DNA of 64,000 nt from Alphaproteobacteria bacterium (GTDB lineage Bacteria; Pseudomonadota; Alphaproteobacteria; UBA8366). Shown here in pieces: positions 8,201 to 15,688 of this stretch. Location of the stretch: NCBI GenBank assembly GCA_021774335.1, contig JAJFJD010000020.1, forward strand, positions 1 through 64,000. Reading direction: 5' to 3'. Every line of letters starts with the position of its first letter. The first letter of the stretch is position 1. The notes beneath the pieces were generated by a model that was given only the letters and a program-made list of their open reading frames with translations, did not search any database and was not told where the DNA came from. A program made the translations under genes and the position numbers.

Positions 8201-8991
8201 GTCGGTTCAGACGCTGCCGCTTGAGCGGTCTCGGATGATGCGTTCTTTGGTGTTGCTTTCGCGACCGGCTTCTTTGCTGCCGCCTTCCCTTTGATGAAAT
8301 CCAACACGACTTTCGGTCCAAGCTTGAAGTGCTTGACCTGGCGGTCAGCGTTTTTCGCAAAGGTGATTGTGGTCGCGGTGGCTGTCGTTTCCACCACCGG
8401 GTTCCCAACGCCGCCGCCCAGCCGGCGACGCAACGCCGCGACATTGAATCGGGCCGACCGATCGAACTTTACGACAACCGATTTTTCAGATTCATCAACA
8501 CTGTAGGAAACGGGCTTCACCCAATCGAAGACTAGGCGAATGTATTTCGAGTGTTTCCCGACACGCACGCCGACCGCTTTGGTTTCCGAAGACCGAGCCC
8601 GGTCCGGAACCGCGAATGGACGCCGGATATCGAGTACGACGGAACGATTGCTCGCAAAACTCGAAACGTCGAAATCGCCGGCCAGGACAAACTCGGCCCG
8701 ACGACCGTCGGCCGACACGCGCGCATCTGCAACATAGGGGCGTAGCTGCCGCACCACGGCTTTGAGATCTGCCGAAAAGGGACGGTCGAAACGGGCAGTT
8801 ATCCGTCGGCCATCCGTCGTCGCCGTAAAGGTTACCGGGCGTTTCCAATCCAAAACGATCCGGGCATAGGTCGAATGGTCCCAGGTCCGCACGCGAACGG
8901 ATTCACGGGCGATAGCATCATCAATCGAGACGAGCCCAACAAAAGCCGCAACAGCAACGATCACCAGTGTCCGAATGCAACCTTGCATCAA
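5284..8991 (-). CDS. Giant periplasmic AMIN-like/TPR protein of the motility locus
   Basis: A 1235-residue protein with an N-terminal signal (about residues 1-28). Two related beta repeats follow, opening near 31 (VRVRTWDHSTYARIVLDWKR) and 141 (VRVGKHSKYIRLVFDWVKP); they resemble AMIN-type cell-wall-targeting domains. A low-complexity Ala/Lys/Glu/Asp linker covers about 240-420. A third similar domain (VSLVFEWPEPVGAAVFVRE) comes next, and then about 550 residues of TPR-like helical repeats. The C-terminus is Pro-rich. The start overlaps the stop of the upstream MotB-like gene. The context (two MotB-like proteins, cheZ, cheY, a MotE-like gene) suggests a periplasmic stator or motility accessory, possibly playing the part of rhizobial MotC, which MotE chaperones. 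That role is inference; no sequence match to MotC was seen. Confidence 0.85.
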   Translation of the reverse strand: MMQGCIRTLVIVAVAAFVGLVSIDDAIARESVRVRTWDHSTYARIVLDWKRPVTFTATTDGRRITARFDRPFSADLKAVVRQLRPYVADARVSADGRRAEFVLAGDFDVSSFASNRSVVLDIRRPFAVPDRARSSETKAVGVRVGKHSKYIRLVFDWVKPVSYSVDESEKSVVVKFDRSARFNVAALRRRLGGGVGNPVVETTATATTITFAKNADRQVKHFKLGPKVVLDFIKGKAAAKKPVAKATPKNASSETAQAAASEPTSEKKQPAKAPTPEAKADEVAATKPDAKNAPDKVAPEKSAAAGDTPSSDAIVADKKDEAAADPAATQVSETPAAKDGSAEPTDVPDLAASSDTTSASEPKKPIESSGDAPSSAQASAQASTGVSDSEGDTATGESTAAAGTSTDSADPVDPREGNEEVSLVFEWPEPVGAAVFVREPYVWIIFDRRAQLNLAALRTAGKSMIDQIEQMPLSEGTVVRLLTKDGVNPQVEREGSNWVVQFRRWPIAPQVKIELRVRPEAINGAELELPVSEIGRIITLDDPEVGDTLYVATLQAPGHGVASPRTYSEFRILASAQGVAVDPLGDDVTLKTAGDKGIVVGVPGGLHVSSISQSGDGSAAFLGPRIFNFRNWTKNKDPDFTKAKQSAMRTIVEVPKERRDDARLDLARYFFAQGFAPEALGVLRTIEFSNEALSSQPEFRALIAATRVYMGRPHEARKDLLDPRLDEYQEISLWRGSMFLQTGELKKAAAQFRNGDPVLQSYPEPIRTTLALERVEASLADLDVGNASIWLNFLGKNVDKMKRSQAARLVYNQGVLARNSRDLDRAVEHWTKSKKSGDRWNVARSEYALVELGLQQESVTVDEAIQRLERLRYQWRGDDLELAVLKHLGSLHLNKGEFRKGLNTLRTAITYYPNNEKVQDIAQLMTAAFRELHLEGGADALPPLQALALYDDFRELTPAGTEGDLMIQKLADRLVSVDLLDRAADLLAHQVRFRLKGEDRARVGAKLAVIRLLDRNPKGALSALRGSFQPNLSTDLDDDRRRIRAKATLELGRYEEAIALLAGDVSREADLLRANIYWSTRNYSEAAKVLQRLAGDPLADSGYPEDQASFILSWAVALRLKRDEAGIIMLRDLYGPGMARSKLADAFAFISSPTGRAAKNIDDITRKMAESDSFDAFLKNYRDRLIAPSKMTKAKKAAPGAAAPGETKPDAQSDAQRAGTASPNAIPQPPPPPSG

Positions 8992-9692
8992 GGCTCTCCT
9001 GCTGTCGGATGAATAACGATATCGACCCGGCGCGCCAATTGGCGGCGACGGTCTTCAACAATGCCTCGGTCGAGGTGGCCGTATCGAGAATCGCCCAAAC
9101 CAAGCATCGTCACTTTGCGTTGATACCCGATCCGTTTGAGTTCATTCGCGACGGCAACCGCCCGGGCCAACGAAAGACGCCAATTCCGCATTGTCGATGC
9201 GTTGTCCGTTCCACCAGGTGCAGTGTGGCCATACACATCGATCTGGTTACCCATCTGCGCCAACGCGCTGGTCAACCGGAACAGCGCTTCCTTCGCGGAT
9301 TCCGTAAGGGTCGCCCCCGCTGACAGGAATAGTCGCTCGGTCGGCAAAGAAACAATCACCAATTTGTCGAGACGATGGATTTGCGCGCGTCCGAGCACTT
9401 CGTCCTGGCTGATCTTTTCCGCCAGAACCTGACTCAGATATCCAAGCGGCAGCGCCGGCGGCACATCGACGGTCGCGACGTTGAAGGCTGAATTCGGCGG
9501 CGGCCTGAGTTTTTCCTTTGATGGGTCAGCGTTCGGCAGGCGCGCCACGACAGCCTGCCACTTTTCTACCTCCAGGCTCGACATGGAAAAGAGCATGACG
9601 AAAAACGCAAGCAGCAACGCGGAAATATCAGCGAATGTCATGAGCCAGCTGGAAGGGCTCGACCGCTCGGTCATATCTTTGTTGACGATCAA
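8988..9692 (-). CDS. MotB-like stator/OmpA-domain protein with ion-binding Asp
   Basis: MotB proteins pair with MotA to form the ion channel that drives rotation and bind peptidoglycan. The 234-residue product has the plug/membrane motif TFADISALLLAFFVMLFSMS near the N-terminus, including the conserved Asp (residue 22 in this numbering), then an OmpA-type C-terminal domain (IDVYGHTAPG, NWRLSLARAVAVANEL, ARRVDIVI). The usual Asp after GHT is Ala. The TTG at 9692 lies 2 bases after the upstream stop; an ATG at 9674 is an alternative start. It is transcribed with cheY, cheZ and another MotB-like gene, while motA lies 41 kb away. Confidence 0.85.
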   Translation of the reverse strand: MIVNKDMTERSSPSSWLMTFADISALLLAFFVMLFSMSSLEVEKWQAVVARLPNADPSKEKLRPPPNSAFNVATVDVPPALPLGYLSQVLAEKISQDEVLGRAQIHRLDKLVIVSLPTERLFLSAGATLTESAKEALFRLTSALAQMGNQIDVYGHTAPGGTDNASTMRNWRLSLARAVAVANELKRIGYQRKVTMLGLGDSRYGHLDRGIVEDRRRQLARRVDIVIHPTAGEP

Positions 9693-9694
9693 GG

Positions 9695-10369
9695 TCAGGG
9701 TTCCGTTCGTGGCTGGAACGTGACCCGGGCGCGCGCCGCCTCGCGGATGGCAAATCGAAGTCGTAACACCTTGGGATCACCGACCCGGACACCGGTACTC
9801 ACCTTGTCCTTGGCCGCGCCCACTTCAAGCAAAGCACCAGCCAAAACAACAGCCCGTTGAATTGCCAGCGAAGGATCTTCGTCCAGATTTGCAGGATCGA
9901 TCGGCGGCGTCCCTAGCACCAACTCCAACTCCGCGACCACGGATTTAGCCTGGATCGACAGGACCCGTGCGGCCCGCTCCAACAACCGTTTCCGATCGCT
10001 CCGAAGCACCGCTTTGCCGCCAAGGAACAATTCATTGACCGGCATCGTAATTTGCATCAATTGCCCGGCCGACAACGTTTCAACCTTGGTCACGGATACC
10101 GCCGTCACCCAAAGCTGCTCCATTGCTTCCAGAATTTCATCGGGTTCCGAAGCCGGGCCAAGCTCGGACAATAGGACCTGCGCCGACGTGTCCGCATCAA
10201 CAACCGACCGGAATGTTGCGGCTACAGACGTCAAGACTTGACGTGACTTTGTTTCTTCAATAGTGGCCAAAGTATTGAGGAGAATAAAGAACGCGAGCAA
10301 TAAAAGAAAGAGGCTCAGAAATATTAATGAGCCATTATTGGATTCTGTCGCAAGTCTTTTTTCGTGCAT
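9695..10369 (-). CDS. MotB-like protein lacking the ion-binding Asp
   Basis: A 224-residue protein of MotB/OmpA layout: a short cytoplasmic N-terminus, one membrane helix (about residues 14-35, LIFLSLFLLLLAFFILLNTL) and a periplasmic domain. The helix aligns with the MotB plug helix but has no acidic residue, so it cannot carry the conserved proton or sodium ligand. The periplasmic part keeps an OmpA-like pattern (NELFLGGKAVLRSDRKRLLE; AIQRAVVLAGALLEVGAAKD), but the peptidoglycan-contacting residues are not evident. It is followed directly by the Asp-containing paralogue. A structural partner of the true MotB is a reasonable inference. The start has an ATG and no strong alternative. Confidence 0.8.
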   Translation of the reverse strand: MHEKRLATESNNGSLIFLSLFLLLLAFFILLNTLATIEETKSRQVLTSVAATFRSVVDADTSAQVLLSELGPASEPDEILEAMEQLWVTAVSVTKVETLSAGQLMQITMPVNELFLGGKAVLRSDRKRLLERAARVLSIQAKSVVAELELVLGTPPIDPANLDEDPSLAIQRAVVLAGALLEVGAAKDKVSTGVRVGDPKVLRLRFAIREAARARVTFQPRTEP

Positions 10370-10381
10370 TGTATGCGCCGA

Positions 10382-11056
10382 CTAGTCAAAACCTGCCAGG
10401 ATCTTGTCGATCTCATCTTGACTATTCGCGATCCCGGCATCTTGCGGGCCATGCAATATGTGTTCCTCTTTGCGGCTGTCTTCCTGCTCGACCACGTCGG
10501 ACAGCTCGCCGCTTCTCTCGATGGCGTCGGCATCTCCCAACACGGCCATCGCGCGCGTAACGCTGAGCTCGATGTGCCGCAGCATCTCCTCAACGCGCGT
10601 CAGGCGTTGTCCGGTAATATCTTGGAAGTTGCACGCTTCAAAAATGGCGTTCGTTACATCGAAGACAGCTGCCTGCATAGCGCCGTCATCTTCAACCGCG
10701 AAATTTTCAATATCCTCGGTGACCGCGAGAATGGCATTGGCGGCGTCTTGCGTGACGGCGCGAATATTGTCGATCTCCTCGGAGAGATTGACGAACGCCG
10801 GCCCATTTTTATCAAAATCACTCAACGCCGTAAGCGCTTCTGCTGCAGTTGCGTCTGCAGAAAGCGCTTCCACCGCTGCGGTGTCTGAAGACGCGGATTG
10901 TCCGCCATTCTCCGCAGGCTGCACGGGACTGCCGTGCAGCGTGCTGACCACGCTTTCAATGATTTCTGCGAGCTCGGCGGCGGATAGCTGACGTTCGCCA
11001 TCCGCCTTGAGATTATCCAGCCACTCTCGCAGCTCGGGTGTGACCGAGCGCATCAT
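10382..11056 (-). CDS. cheZ: CheZ-type protein phosphatase
   Basis: CheZ removes phosphate from CheY-P. The 224-residue product keeps the catalytic region FEACNFQDITGQRLTRVEEM, with the Asp and Gln of the QD(I/L)TGQ motif, embedded in a long helical protein. The C-terminus (QDEIDKILAGFD) matches the CheY-binding tail of the family. I placed the start at the ATG at 11056; a TTG at 11068, one base after the cheY stop, is possible. It lies directly behind cheY, its substrate, and ahead of the MotB-like pair. Confidence 0.9.
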   Translation of the reverse strand: MMRSVTPELREWLDNLKADGERQLSAAELAEIIESVVSTLHGSPVQPAENGGQSASSDTAAVEALSADATAAEALTALSDFDKNGPAFVNLSEEIDNIRAVTQDAANAILAVTEDIENFAVEDDGAMQAAVFDVTNAIFEACNFQDITGQRLTRVEEMLRHIELSVTRAMAVLGDADAIERSGELSDVVEQEDSRKEEHILHGPQDAGIANSQDEIDKILAGFD

Positions 11057-11069
11057 GGTTTCGCCCAAC

Positions 11070-11456
11070 TCAGAAATCGCCGAGGACGCTTGTGAGCTTG
11101 CTCTTCAAGGTCGCAGCGTTAAACGGCTTCACGATGTAATTGTTCACGCCGGCTTCCTTGGCGGCGATCACATTCTCGGTCTTGCTTTCCGCCGTAATCA
11201 TGATGAACGGCGTTTCGCGAAGCGACTCGTCCACCCGGACCTGCTTCAGCAGTTCCAGCCCCGTCATCGGCTCCATGTTCCAGTCGGAAATCACCAAGCC
11301 GTATTTGCGTTGCTGCATACGTTCAAGCGCCGCTTTTCCATCCGTCGCTTCATCAACATTGTTGAAGCCAATCTGCTTAAGCAGATTACGGATGATCCGC
11401 AGCATCGTCTTGTAGTCATCCACAATCAATACCGGCATCTCAAGATCAACAGCCAT
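11070..11456 (-). CDS. cheY: CheY, chemotaxis response regulator
   Basis: A single receiver domain of 128 residues. The acidic pocket is intact (VDD near residue 12, phospho-acceptor Asp in LVISDWNMEPM), as are the Thr/Ser (MITAES) and Lys (IVKPFN) of the switch. Adjacency to cheZ supports a motor-directed CheY. It heads the cheY-cheZ-MotB-like run. The 107-base gap upstream holds a CtrA-like box at 11538-11552. Other CheY paralogues could exist outside the window. Confidence 0.95.
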   Translation of the reverse strand: MAVDLEMPVLIVDDYKTMLRIIRNLLKQIGFNNVDEATDGKAALERMQQRKYGLVISDWNMEPMTGLELLKQVRVDESLRETPFIMITAESKTENVIAAKEAGVNNYIVKPFNAATLKSKLTSVLGDF

Positions 11457-11537
11457 GATCCAATACTCCTCACACTCCGCTGCGGCGGACAGCGTTCTGC
11501 CGCCCCCTCTACACGGCTGAATTCAAACCGGTTTCCG

Positions 11538-11552
11538 TTAAATCTTAGTAAA
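11538..11552. promoter_or_regulatory. CtrA-like box upstream of cheY
   Basis: TTAAATCTTAGTAAA fits TTAA-N7-TTAA with one mismatch and lies 82 bases before the cheY start, in the gap between the MotE-like gene and cheY. The region is AT-rich, so chance is possible. Confidence 0.35.
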
Positions 11553-11563
11553 TTTGTGCAAAT

Positions 11564-12289
11564 TTAGCGTTTATTGACCGCTGGGTCGGGCGTCACCGTC
11601 TTCTGGCGTTTCGCCATTGTCCGCGTGATTTTCCTGGCTTTTTCAGGATTCATCGCTGCAATTACCGGCGCCAACTTGCGCACTTTCATGCGTTCCACCA
11701 CGCTCATCAGAACCGGCAATTCAAGCTCGTTGAATATCACGGCAGCGCCCTTCGGCTTCATGTTCTCGTAAATTTTTACGAGATTGCCGATCCGGCGTTT
11801 CTCTTTTGCATCAAGGTTATCAAGCAGGCCTTTGACCTCGCCCCGCATTGCCAGAAGTTCAGTTTGCCGGTCGACAAGTTTTTGCTCGGCGGCACGCAAC
11901 AGCGCTTCACGCTGGTTCAAACTTTCTTCGCGGTTGTCGAGAGTCGTCCGGCGTTGCGCAAGCGCCTGTAGTAGCTTGATCTCCGAATTGCTCAATTGTC
12001 GCGGGTCGATTTGGCGGGCGGATGCCACTTTTTCTTTAGGCGCACCGCCCTGTTTCGGATCCTCGGTCAACCCTGGCGGCGCGCTCGCTGCATTGGCAGG
12101 TGCCGGTTGAGCGGCGCCCTGCTGATCTTTCTCAGCGGCTGCCTTCGCCGGTTCCTGCGCCACCGCAACCGATTGTTGCCATTCACCACCGTCCCGCAGG
12201 GACGAAATGCCCTGCCAGATCGAACCGACCTTCAGCGTCAGCATCGCCGCCGCCACGAAAATCAGTACGGGTAAGAGTCGAAACCGCAT
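11564..12289 (-). CDS. MotE-like periplasmic chaperone
   Basis: The 241-residue product has an N-terminal signal or anchor (MRFRLLPVLIFVAAAMLTL), a Pro/Ala-rich stretch and a long coiled coil (about residues 110-170). An MgtE-N-like helical domain follows (KIYENMKPKGAAVIFNELEL, VAAMNP-type helix IAAMNPEKARKITRTMA). This is the layout of MotE, the periplasmic chaperone needed for MotC stability in rhizobia. I chose the ATG at 12289, 10 bases after the upstream stop, because residues before it overlap the previous gene and are not signal-like. It belongs to the fliL-fliM-DUF6468 run. Confidence 0.85.
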   Translation of the reverse strand: MRFRLLPVLIFVAAAMLTLKVGSIWQGISSLRDGGEWQQSVAVAQEPAKAAAEKDQQGAAQPAPANAASAPPGLTEDPKQGGAPKEKVASARQIDPRQLSNSEIKLLQALAQRRTTLDNREESLNQREALLRAAEQKLVDRQTELLAMRGEVKGLLDNLDAKEKRRIGNLVKIYENMKPKGAAVIFNELELPVLMSVVERMKVRKLAPVIAAMNPEKARKITRTMAKRQKTVTPDPAVNKR

Positions 12290-12299
12290 TGCCGGCCGC

Positions 12300-12791
12300 C
12301 TACCGAATGCCGTCCAGCGCACGCAACAGCGCCGCCTTCTTGCGACCACTATCCGACATATCACGACCGCGGTTCGCGGGCCGCAAGCCGGTCATGCCGG
12401 TTACGCTGGTCCCTTGATCATTCGCCCCCGGTCCAAATGTCCGGTTGGTTCGGTCTCCGCGACCAGCCCCGATCGATCCCTCGAGGCGATCCGCGACACC
12501 GCCGGCGCGATCGATCATAAAGGCGAGATCATCGGAAAGCTGTTTGGCTTGACTAATACTGCCCTGGAGCAATTCACTCGCTTCCAGTGTGCCCGCCCGA
12601 AGCTTCGACACGCTCGCTTCCGCGCGTTCGGTCGATTGATTGAAGCTGGTGATCAACTTCTGCAAATGCGCCTTGTCCGCCTTCAACAAGGCGAGCCGAC
12701 GATTCAATTGTACGGCGTACAAGATCATCACCAGCAACAAGCACGCGCCGATCACTTCCACCACAAATGACAGGTGCGGAAACAGCATCAT
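12300..12791 (-). CDS. DUF6468 membrane-anchored protein
   Basis: A 163-residue protein with one N-terminal membrane helix (about residues 8-27, FVVEVIGACLLLVMILYAVQ), a coiled-coil middle (ALLKADKAHLQKLITSFNQS) and a disordered, Gly/Arg-rich C-terminal part. It matches what I know as the DUF6468 family, found next to fliM and motE-like genes in alphaproteobacteria. Its function is unknown. Its start overlaps the fliM stop by 4 bases and it is followed by the MotE-like gene, so it is translated with the motor switch genes. A role at the motor base is inference only. Confidence 0.8.
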   Translation of the reverse strand: MMLFPHLSFVVEVIGACLLLVMILYAVQLNRRLALLKADKAHLQKLITSFNQSTERAEASVSKLRAGTLEASELLQGSISQAKQLSDDLAFMIDRAGGVADRLEGSIGAGRGDRTNRTFGPGANDQGTSVTGMTGLRPANRGRDMSDSGRKKAALLRALDGIR

Positions 12792-13936
12792 TCGTTCTCC
12801 ATCTTCTCTTCAATTCGCACCGCGATCTTCTCTCCCTTGCGGCCCATCAACCCCCGGAACAAATTGACTTCGCCACACTTCAGATCGACGAGCGAATCGG
12901 GTTTTGCCAATAAATCCAACCGTGATCCGACTTCCCATTCGAGAACGTCGTTCAAAGGCACCGTCGTATTGTCCAACACCGCCTCGAGCTCCACATCCGT
13001 GTACCAGAGTTCGGTGGCCAGATGGTTTTCCCAAATCGAGTCACGGCCGAATTTCTCGCCCATGAACATCTGCAACAGCAATTCGCGAACCGGCTCCAGC
13101 GTGGCATACGGCAGTAGAAGCTCCAGCCGTCCGCCGCGGTCTTCCATATCGACCCGAAGACGCGCGACAACGGCGGCGTTCGCCGGGCGCGCAATCGTCG
13201 CGAACCGTGGATTGGTCTCCAACCGATCAAAGCGGAAAGTGACTGAACTCAACGGATCGAACGCCGCGGAAAGATCGGCCAAAACCACGGCGATCATCCG
13301 CTCGACGAGATTCCGTTCGATCGTCGTGTAGGGCCGGCCCTCGATCCGCATCGCGGCCGTCCCGCGCCGCCCGCCCAAGAGCACGTCGACGATCGAGTAG
13401 ATCAACGAACTATCGACCGTGATGAGCCCGAAATTGTCCCATTCCTCGGCCTTGAAAACCGCAAGCATGGCCGGCAACGGGATTGAATTCAGATAATCGC
13501 CGAAACGAATCGAACTGATATTGTCCAAGCTTACTTCGACGTTGTCTGACGTGAAATTGCGCAGCGAGGTGGACAACATCCGCACCAGACGATCGAAGAC
13601 GACCTCGAGCATCGGCAGGCGTTCGTAAGACACCATGCCACTGTCGATGATGGCTTCGATACCCGACTTGTCGGTACCTTCGTCGCCACCCTCGCGGAAC
13701 CCGAGAAGGCTGTCGATTTCATCCTGGTTGAGAACGCGTGCGTTGCCGCCACTGCCGGCGTCCAAATCCTCACCGTCGTCGGCCATTGCGGCCCATTCCG
13801 CAGCAACGTCGTCGTCGCCGCCGCCACCCTCGCCGCCGTCAGCACCGTCCCCGTCGCCGCCTTCTTCGGCCATTTCGGCCCATTCCGCGGCTACGTCTTC
13901 GTCGCTTACGCCTTCGCCTTCTTTTTCGTCAGCCAT
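12788..13936 (-). CDS. fliM: FliM, flagellar motor switch protein
   Basis: FliM is the C-ring subunit that binds CheY-P and links FliG to FliN. The C-terminal 300 residues are standard FliM (VLNQDEIDSLLGF as the CheY-binding helix; GIEAIIDSGMVSYERLPMLE; a C-terminal SpoA domain with LEWEVGSRLDLLAKPDSL). The 75-residue acidic N-terminus carries two copies of a short motif, DEDVAAEWAEMA and DDDVAAEWAAMA. I start at the ATG at 13936; GTG and TTG lie 2-3 codons earlier. At 382 residues it is longer than the family norm because of the acidic lead. The stop overlaps the DUF6468 start. Confidence 0.96.
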   Translation of the reverse strand: MADEKEGEGVSDEDVAAEWAEMAEEGGDGDGADGGEGGGGDDDVAAEWAAMADDGEDLDAGSGGNARVLNQDEIDSLLGFREGGDEGTDKSGIEAIIDSGMVSYERLPMLEVVFDRLVRMLSTSLRNFTSDNVEVSLDNISSIRFGDYLNSIPLPAMLAVFKAEEWDNFGLITVDSSLIYSIVDVLLGGRRGTAAMRIEGRPYTTIERNLVERMIAVVLADLSAAFDPLSSVTFRFDRLETNPRFATIARPANAAVVARLRVDMEDRGGRLELLLPYATLEPVRELLLQMFMGEKFGRDSIWENHLATELWYTDVELEAVLDNTTVPLNDVLEWEVGSRLDLLAKPDSLVDLKCGEVNLFRGLMGRKGEKIAVRIEEKMENE

Positions 13937-13993
13937 TTCCACCAATCCAGCTCGTTACTGCCATCGGACGACGATCGCCACGCAAGCCCCGTG

Positions 13994-14533
13994 CTATTGC
14001 ACAAGCATCTCGCGAAACAACACGTCTCTCACCTTCGCCGGATGGGCCGCTGCGTTCACACGCACAAGCAGCTCCTCCTTCACTCGATACAGACCATGGG
14101 AACCCTGTAGTTCCTCGATGCGCAATTCGCGGAGAAATACCTGGAAGTTATCGACGATCCGCGGCATCACGGATTTGATGCGCACCTCATCGACGGCGCT
14201 TTCAAGTTCCAGGCTGAGCCGCATTTTCAAGAAGCTCGACTTACGGCCGGTTCCGCCAAGGGTAACGACCATTTCGTCCATATCCAGATAATGCGCCGCT
14301 ACCGGCAACGCGTTTTCGGCTTCGGTCCCTTCCGCGGTCTGCCCGGCTTCTTCACTGCCGCCAAGCAAACCCGAGAAGTAAACGCCGGCGCCCGCGCCTG
14401 CGAGCACCACGATGCCGATCACAGCAAACAGGATTAGCTTTTTCTTGTTGGGTTTCTTTCCGGCACCCTCGCCGTCTTCGACATCGCCATCTTCGGCGAC
14501 GGCTTCTTCTGCCTCGTCCGGTTCATCAGTCAT
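13994..14533 (-). CDS. fliL: FliL, stator-associated basal body protein
   Basis: FliL surrounds and supports the stator units. The 179-residue product has an acidic cytoplasmic N-terminus, one membrane helix (about residues 33-53, LILFAVIGIVVLAGAGAGVY) and a periplasmic domain with YLDMDEMVVTLGG and the C-terminal ALLYREMLVQ-like end (VLFREMLVQ) typical of FliL. It heads the minus-strand fliL-fliM-DUF6468-motE run, 57 bases before fliM. No sigma-54 site was found directly upstream. Confidence 0.95.
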   Translation of the reverse strand: MTDEPDEAEEAVAEDGDVEDGEGAGKKPNKKKLILFAVIGIVVLAGAGAGVYFSGLLGGSEEAGQTAEGTEAENALPVAAHYLDMDEMVVTLGGTGRKSSFLKMRLSLELESAVDEVRIKSVMPRIVDNFQVFLRELRIEELQGSHGLYRVKEELLVRVNAAAHPAKVRDVLFREMLVQ

Positions 14534-14771
14534 GATCTACCCGCGCTTAATGCTGCCATCAAAGAATCTATGAATAAGCAGCTATCCCCCAAACAGTCGG
14601 CAACATAACAAAAAAGAAAAAGAAGAAGCAATAAATAAAAACCGTACCAACTAAGAGTAGGAAAAAGAGTTCCGCGCGAATCAACTATTGTAATTCTAGA
14701 TTCTACTGCAAATTCCAAATCAAGACGTCGAACCGCACAATGGACCACCGAGTCCGGCACCGCCAGCCCAC

Positions 14772-14790
14772 AACGGCAAGAAATGCCGAG
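14772..14790. promoter_or_regulatory. Candidate FlbD enhancer (ftr-like palindrome) upstream of flgF
   Basis: AACGGCAAGAAATGCCGAG has perfect inverted arms CGGCA and TGCCG with a 5-base spacer, 84 bases upstream of the sigma-54 promoter. The same arm and spacing recur at several other flagellar promoters in this window. Assignment to FlbD is inferred from the flbD and fliX genes and the resemblance to Caulobacter ftr sites. Confidence 0.65.
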
Positions 14791-14873
14791 CGAAGCCTGC
14801 AAAATTCGACACAGCGGGGCAGTGTGGCGATAATGAAATTCTCTAATCAATTGATTTTATTACATTTCTCGCA

Positions 14874-14889
14874 TGGCACGTCTTCTGCA
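14874..14889 (+). promoter_or_regulatory. Sigma-54 promoter of flgF-flgG-flgA-flgH
   Basis: TGGCACGTCTTCTGCA keeps the -24 TGGCACG element exactly and has GG and GC 10 bases apart. It lies 36 bases before the flgF ATG. Confidence 0.75.
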
Positions 14890-14924
14890 GCAGTAAACGC
14901 AAAAGCAATTGAACGCGCAGAGCA

Positions 14925-15650
14925 ATGGAATCACCGGCCCTAATCACACTATCCCGCCAATTGACGTTGCGCCGTGAAATGGACGTCATCGCGAACAACA
15001 TCGCGAACATGAACACGCCGTCCTACAAGGGCGAGAAAATGATGTTCGTGGAATATCTGGTCGAACCGCAGAAAGATCAGCCGCTTTCGTTCGTTCAGGA
15101 TTACGGAATGATCCGCGATATGACCGAAGGGCCGCTGGCATCGACGAACAACCCGCTCGATATGGCGATATCCGGAGACGGTTTCTTCACCGTAGAGACG
15201 GAGAATGGAGCGCGGTACACGCGCTCCGGGCGCTTCCAATTGGATCGAGAGGGTCAGGTCGTCAATCAGCTGGGCCATCCGCTGCTTACGGCCGGCGGGC
15301 AGCCCATTCTCGTTCCATCGGGATCCGGACCCATCACGATCGCATCGGACGGCACCTTGTCGGCGGGCACGCAAGTGCTCGGCACAATCGGCGTCGTGAC
15401 GTTTGAGAAACCCAAAGAAATGCAGCGTGAGGCCAATAATCTGTTCAATGCCGACGAACAGCCGCAGGCCGCCACCAACAGTCAGATCATGCAAGGCATG
15501 CTCGAAGAATCCAACGTCAGCGGCATCGCCGAGATGACCAAGATGATTGAGATTCATCGGCGATATACGAGCAATCAACGCCTGATGCAGCAAGAACACG
15601 ATCGCATCCGCCGCAGCATTTCGAAGCTGACCGGGACGCAAAACAGCTAA
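14925..15650 (+). CDS. flgF: FlgF, proximal rod protein
   Basis: FlgF is a rod subunit. The 241-residue product has the axial N-terminal motif (LTLRREMDVIANNIANMNTP), the D1-type loops NNPLDMAISGDGFFTVET and RYTRSGRFQLDREGQVV, and the C-terminal helix with QGMLEESNVSGIAEMTKMIE. It heads the flgF-flgG-flgA-flgH operon behind a sigma-54 promoter, and flgG follows after 38 bases. Confidence 0.97.
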   Translation: MESPALITLSRQLTLRREMDVIANNIANMNTPSYKGEKMMFVEYLVEPQKDQPLSFVQDYGMIRDMTEGPLASTNNPLDMAISGDGFFTVETENGARYTRSGRFQLDREGQVVNQLGHPLLTAGGQPILVPSGSGPITIASDGTLSAGTQVLGTIGVVTFEKPKEMQREANNLFNADEQPQAATNSQIMQGMLEESNVSGIAEMTKMIEIHRRYTSNQRLMQQEHDRIRRSISKLTGTQNS

Positions 15651-15688
15651 TGCAAAGAAACAAGCAGAACAGGACGTAGGGAAAGCAC

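Larger units (their letters stand above)
14534..14924. other. Divergent intergenic region between fliL and flgF
   Basis: A 391-base AT-rich gap without a recognised gene. It holds a CGGCA-N5-TGCCG palindrome at 14772-14790 and a sigma-54 promoter at 14874-14889 for the flgF operon. A poly-A/G tract at about 14605-14640 is also present. The fliL promoter was not identified. Confidence 0.7.

Noticed and set aside
6025-8224. Several plus-strand frames of 80-207 residues opposite the giant periplasmic protein
   Set aside because: They mirror the repetitive Ala/Lys/Asp coding on the minus strand and have no family features; composition alone explains them.
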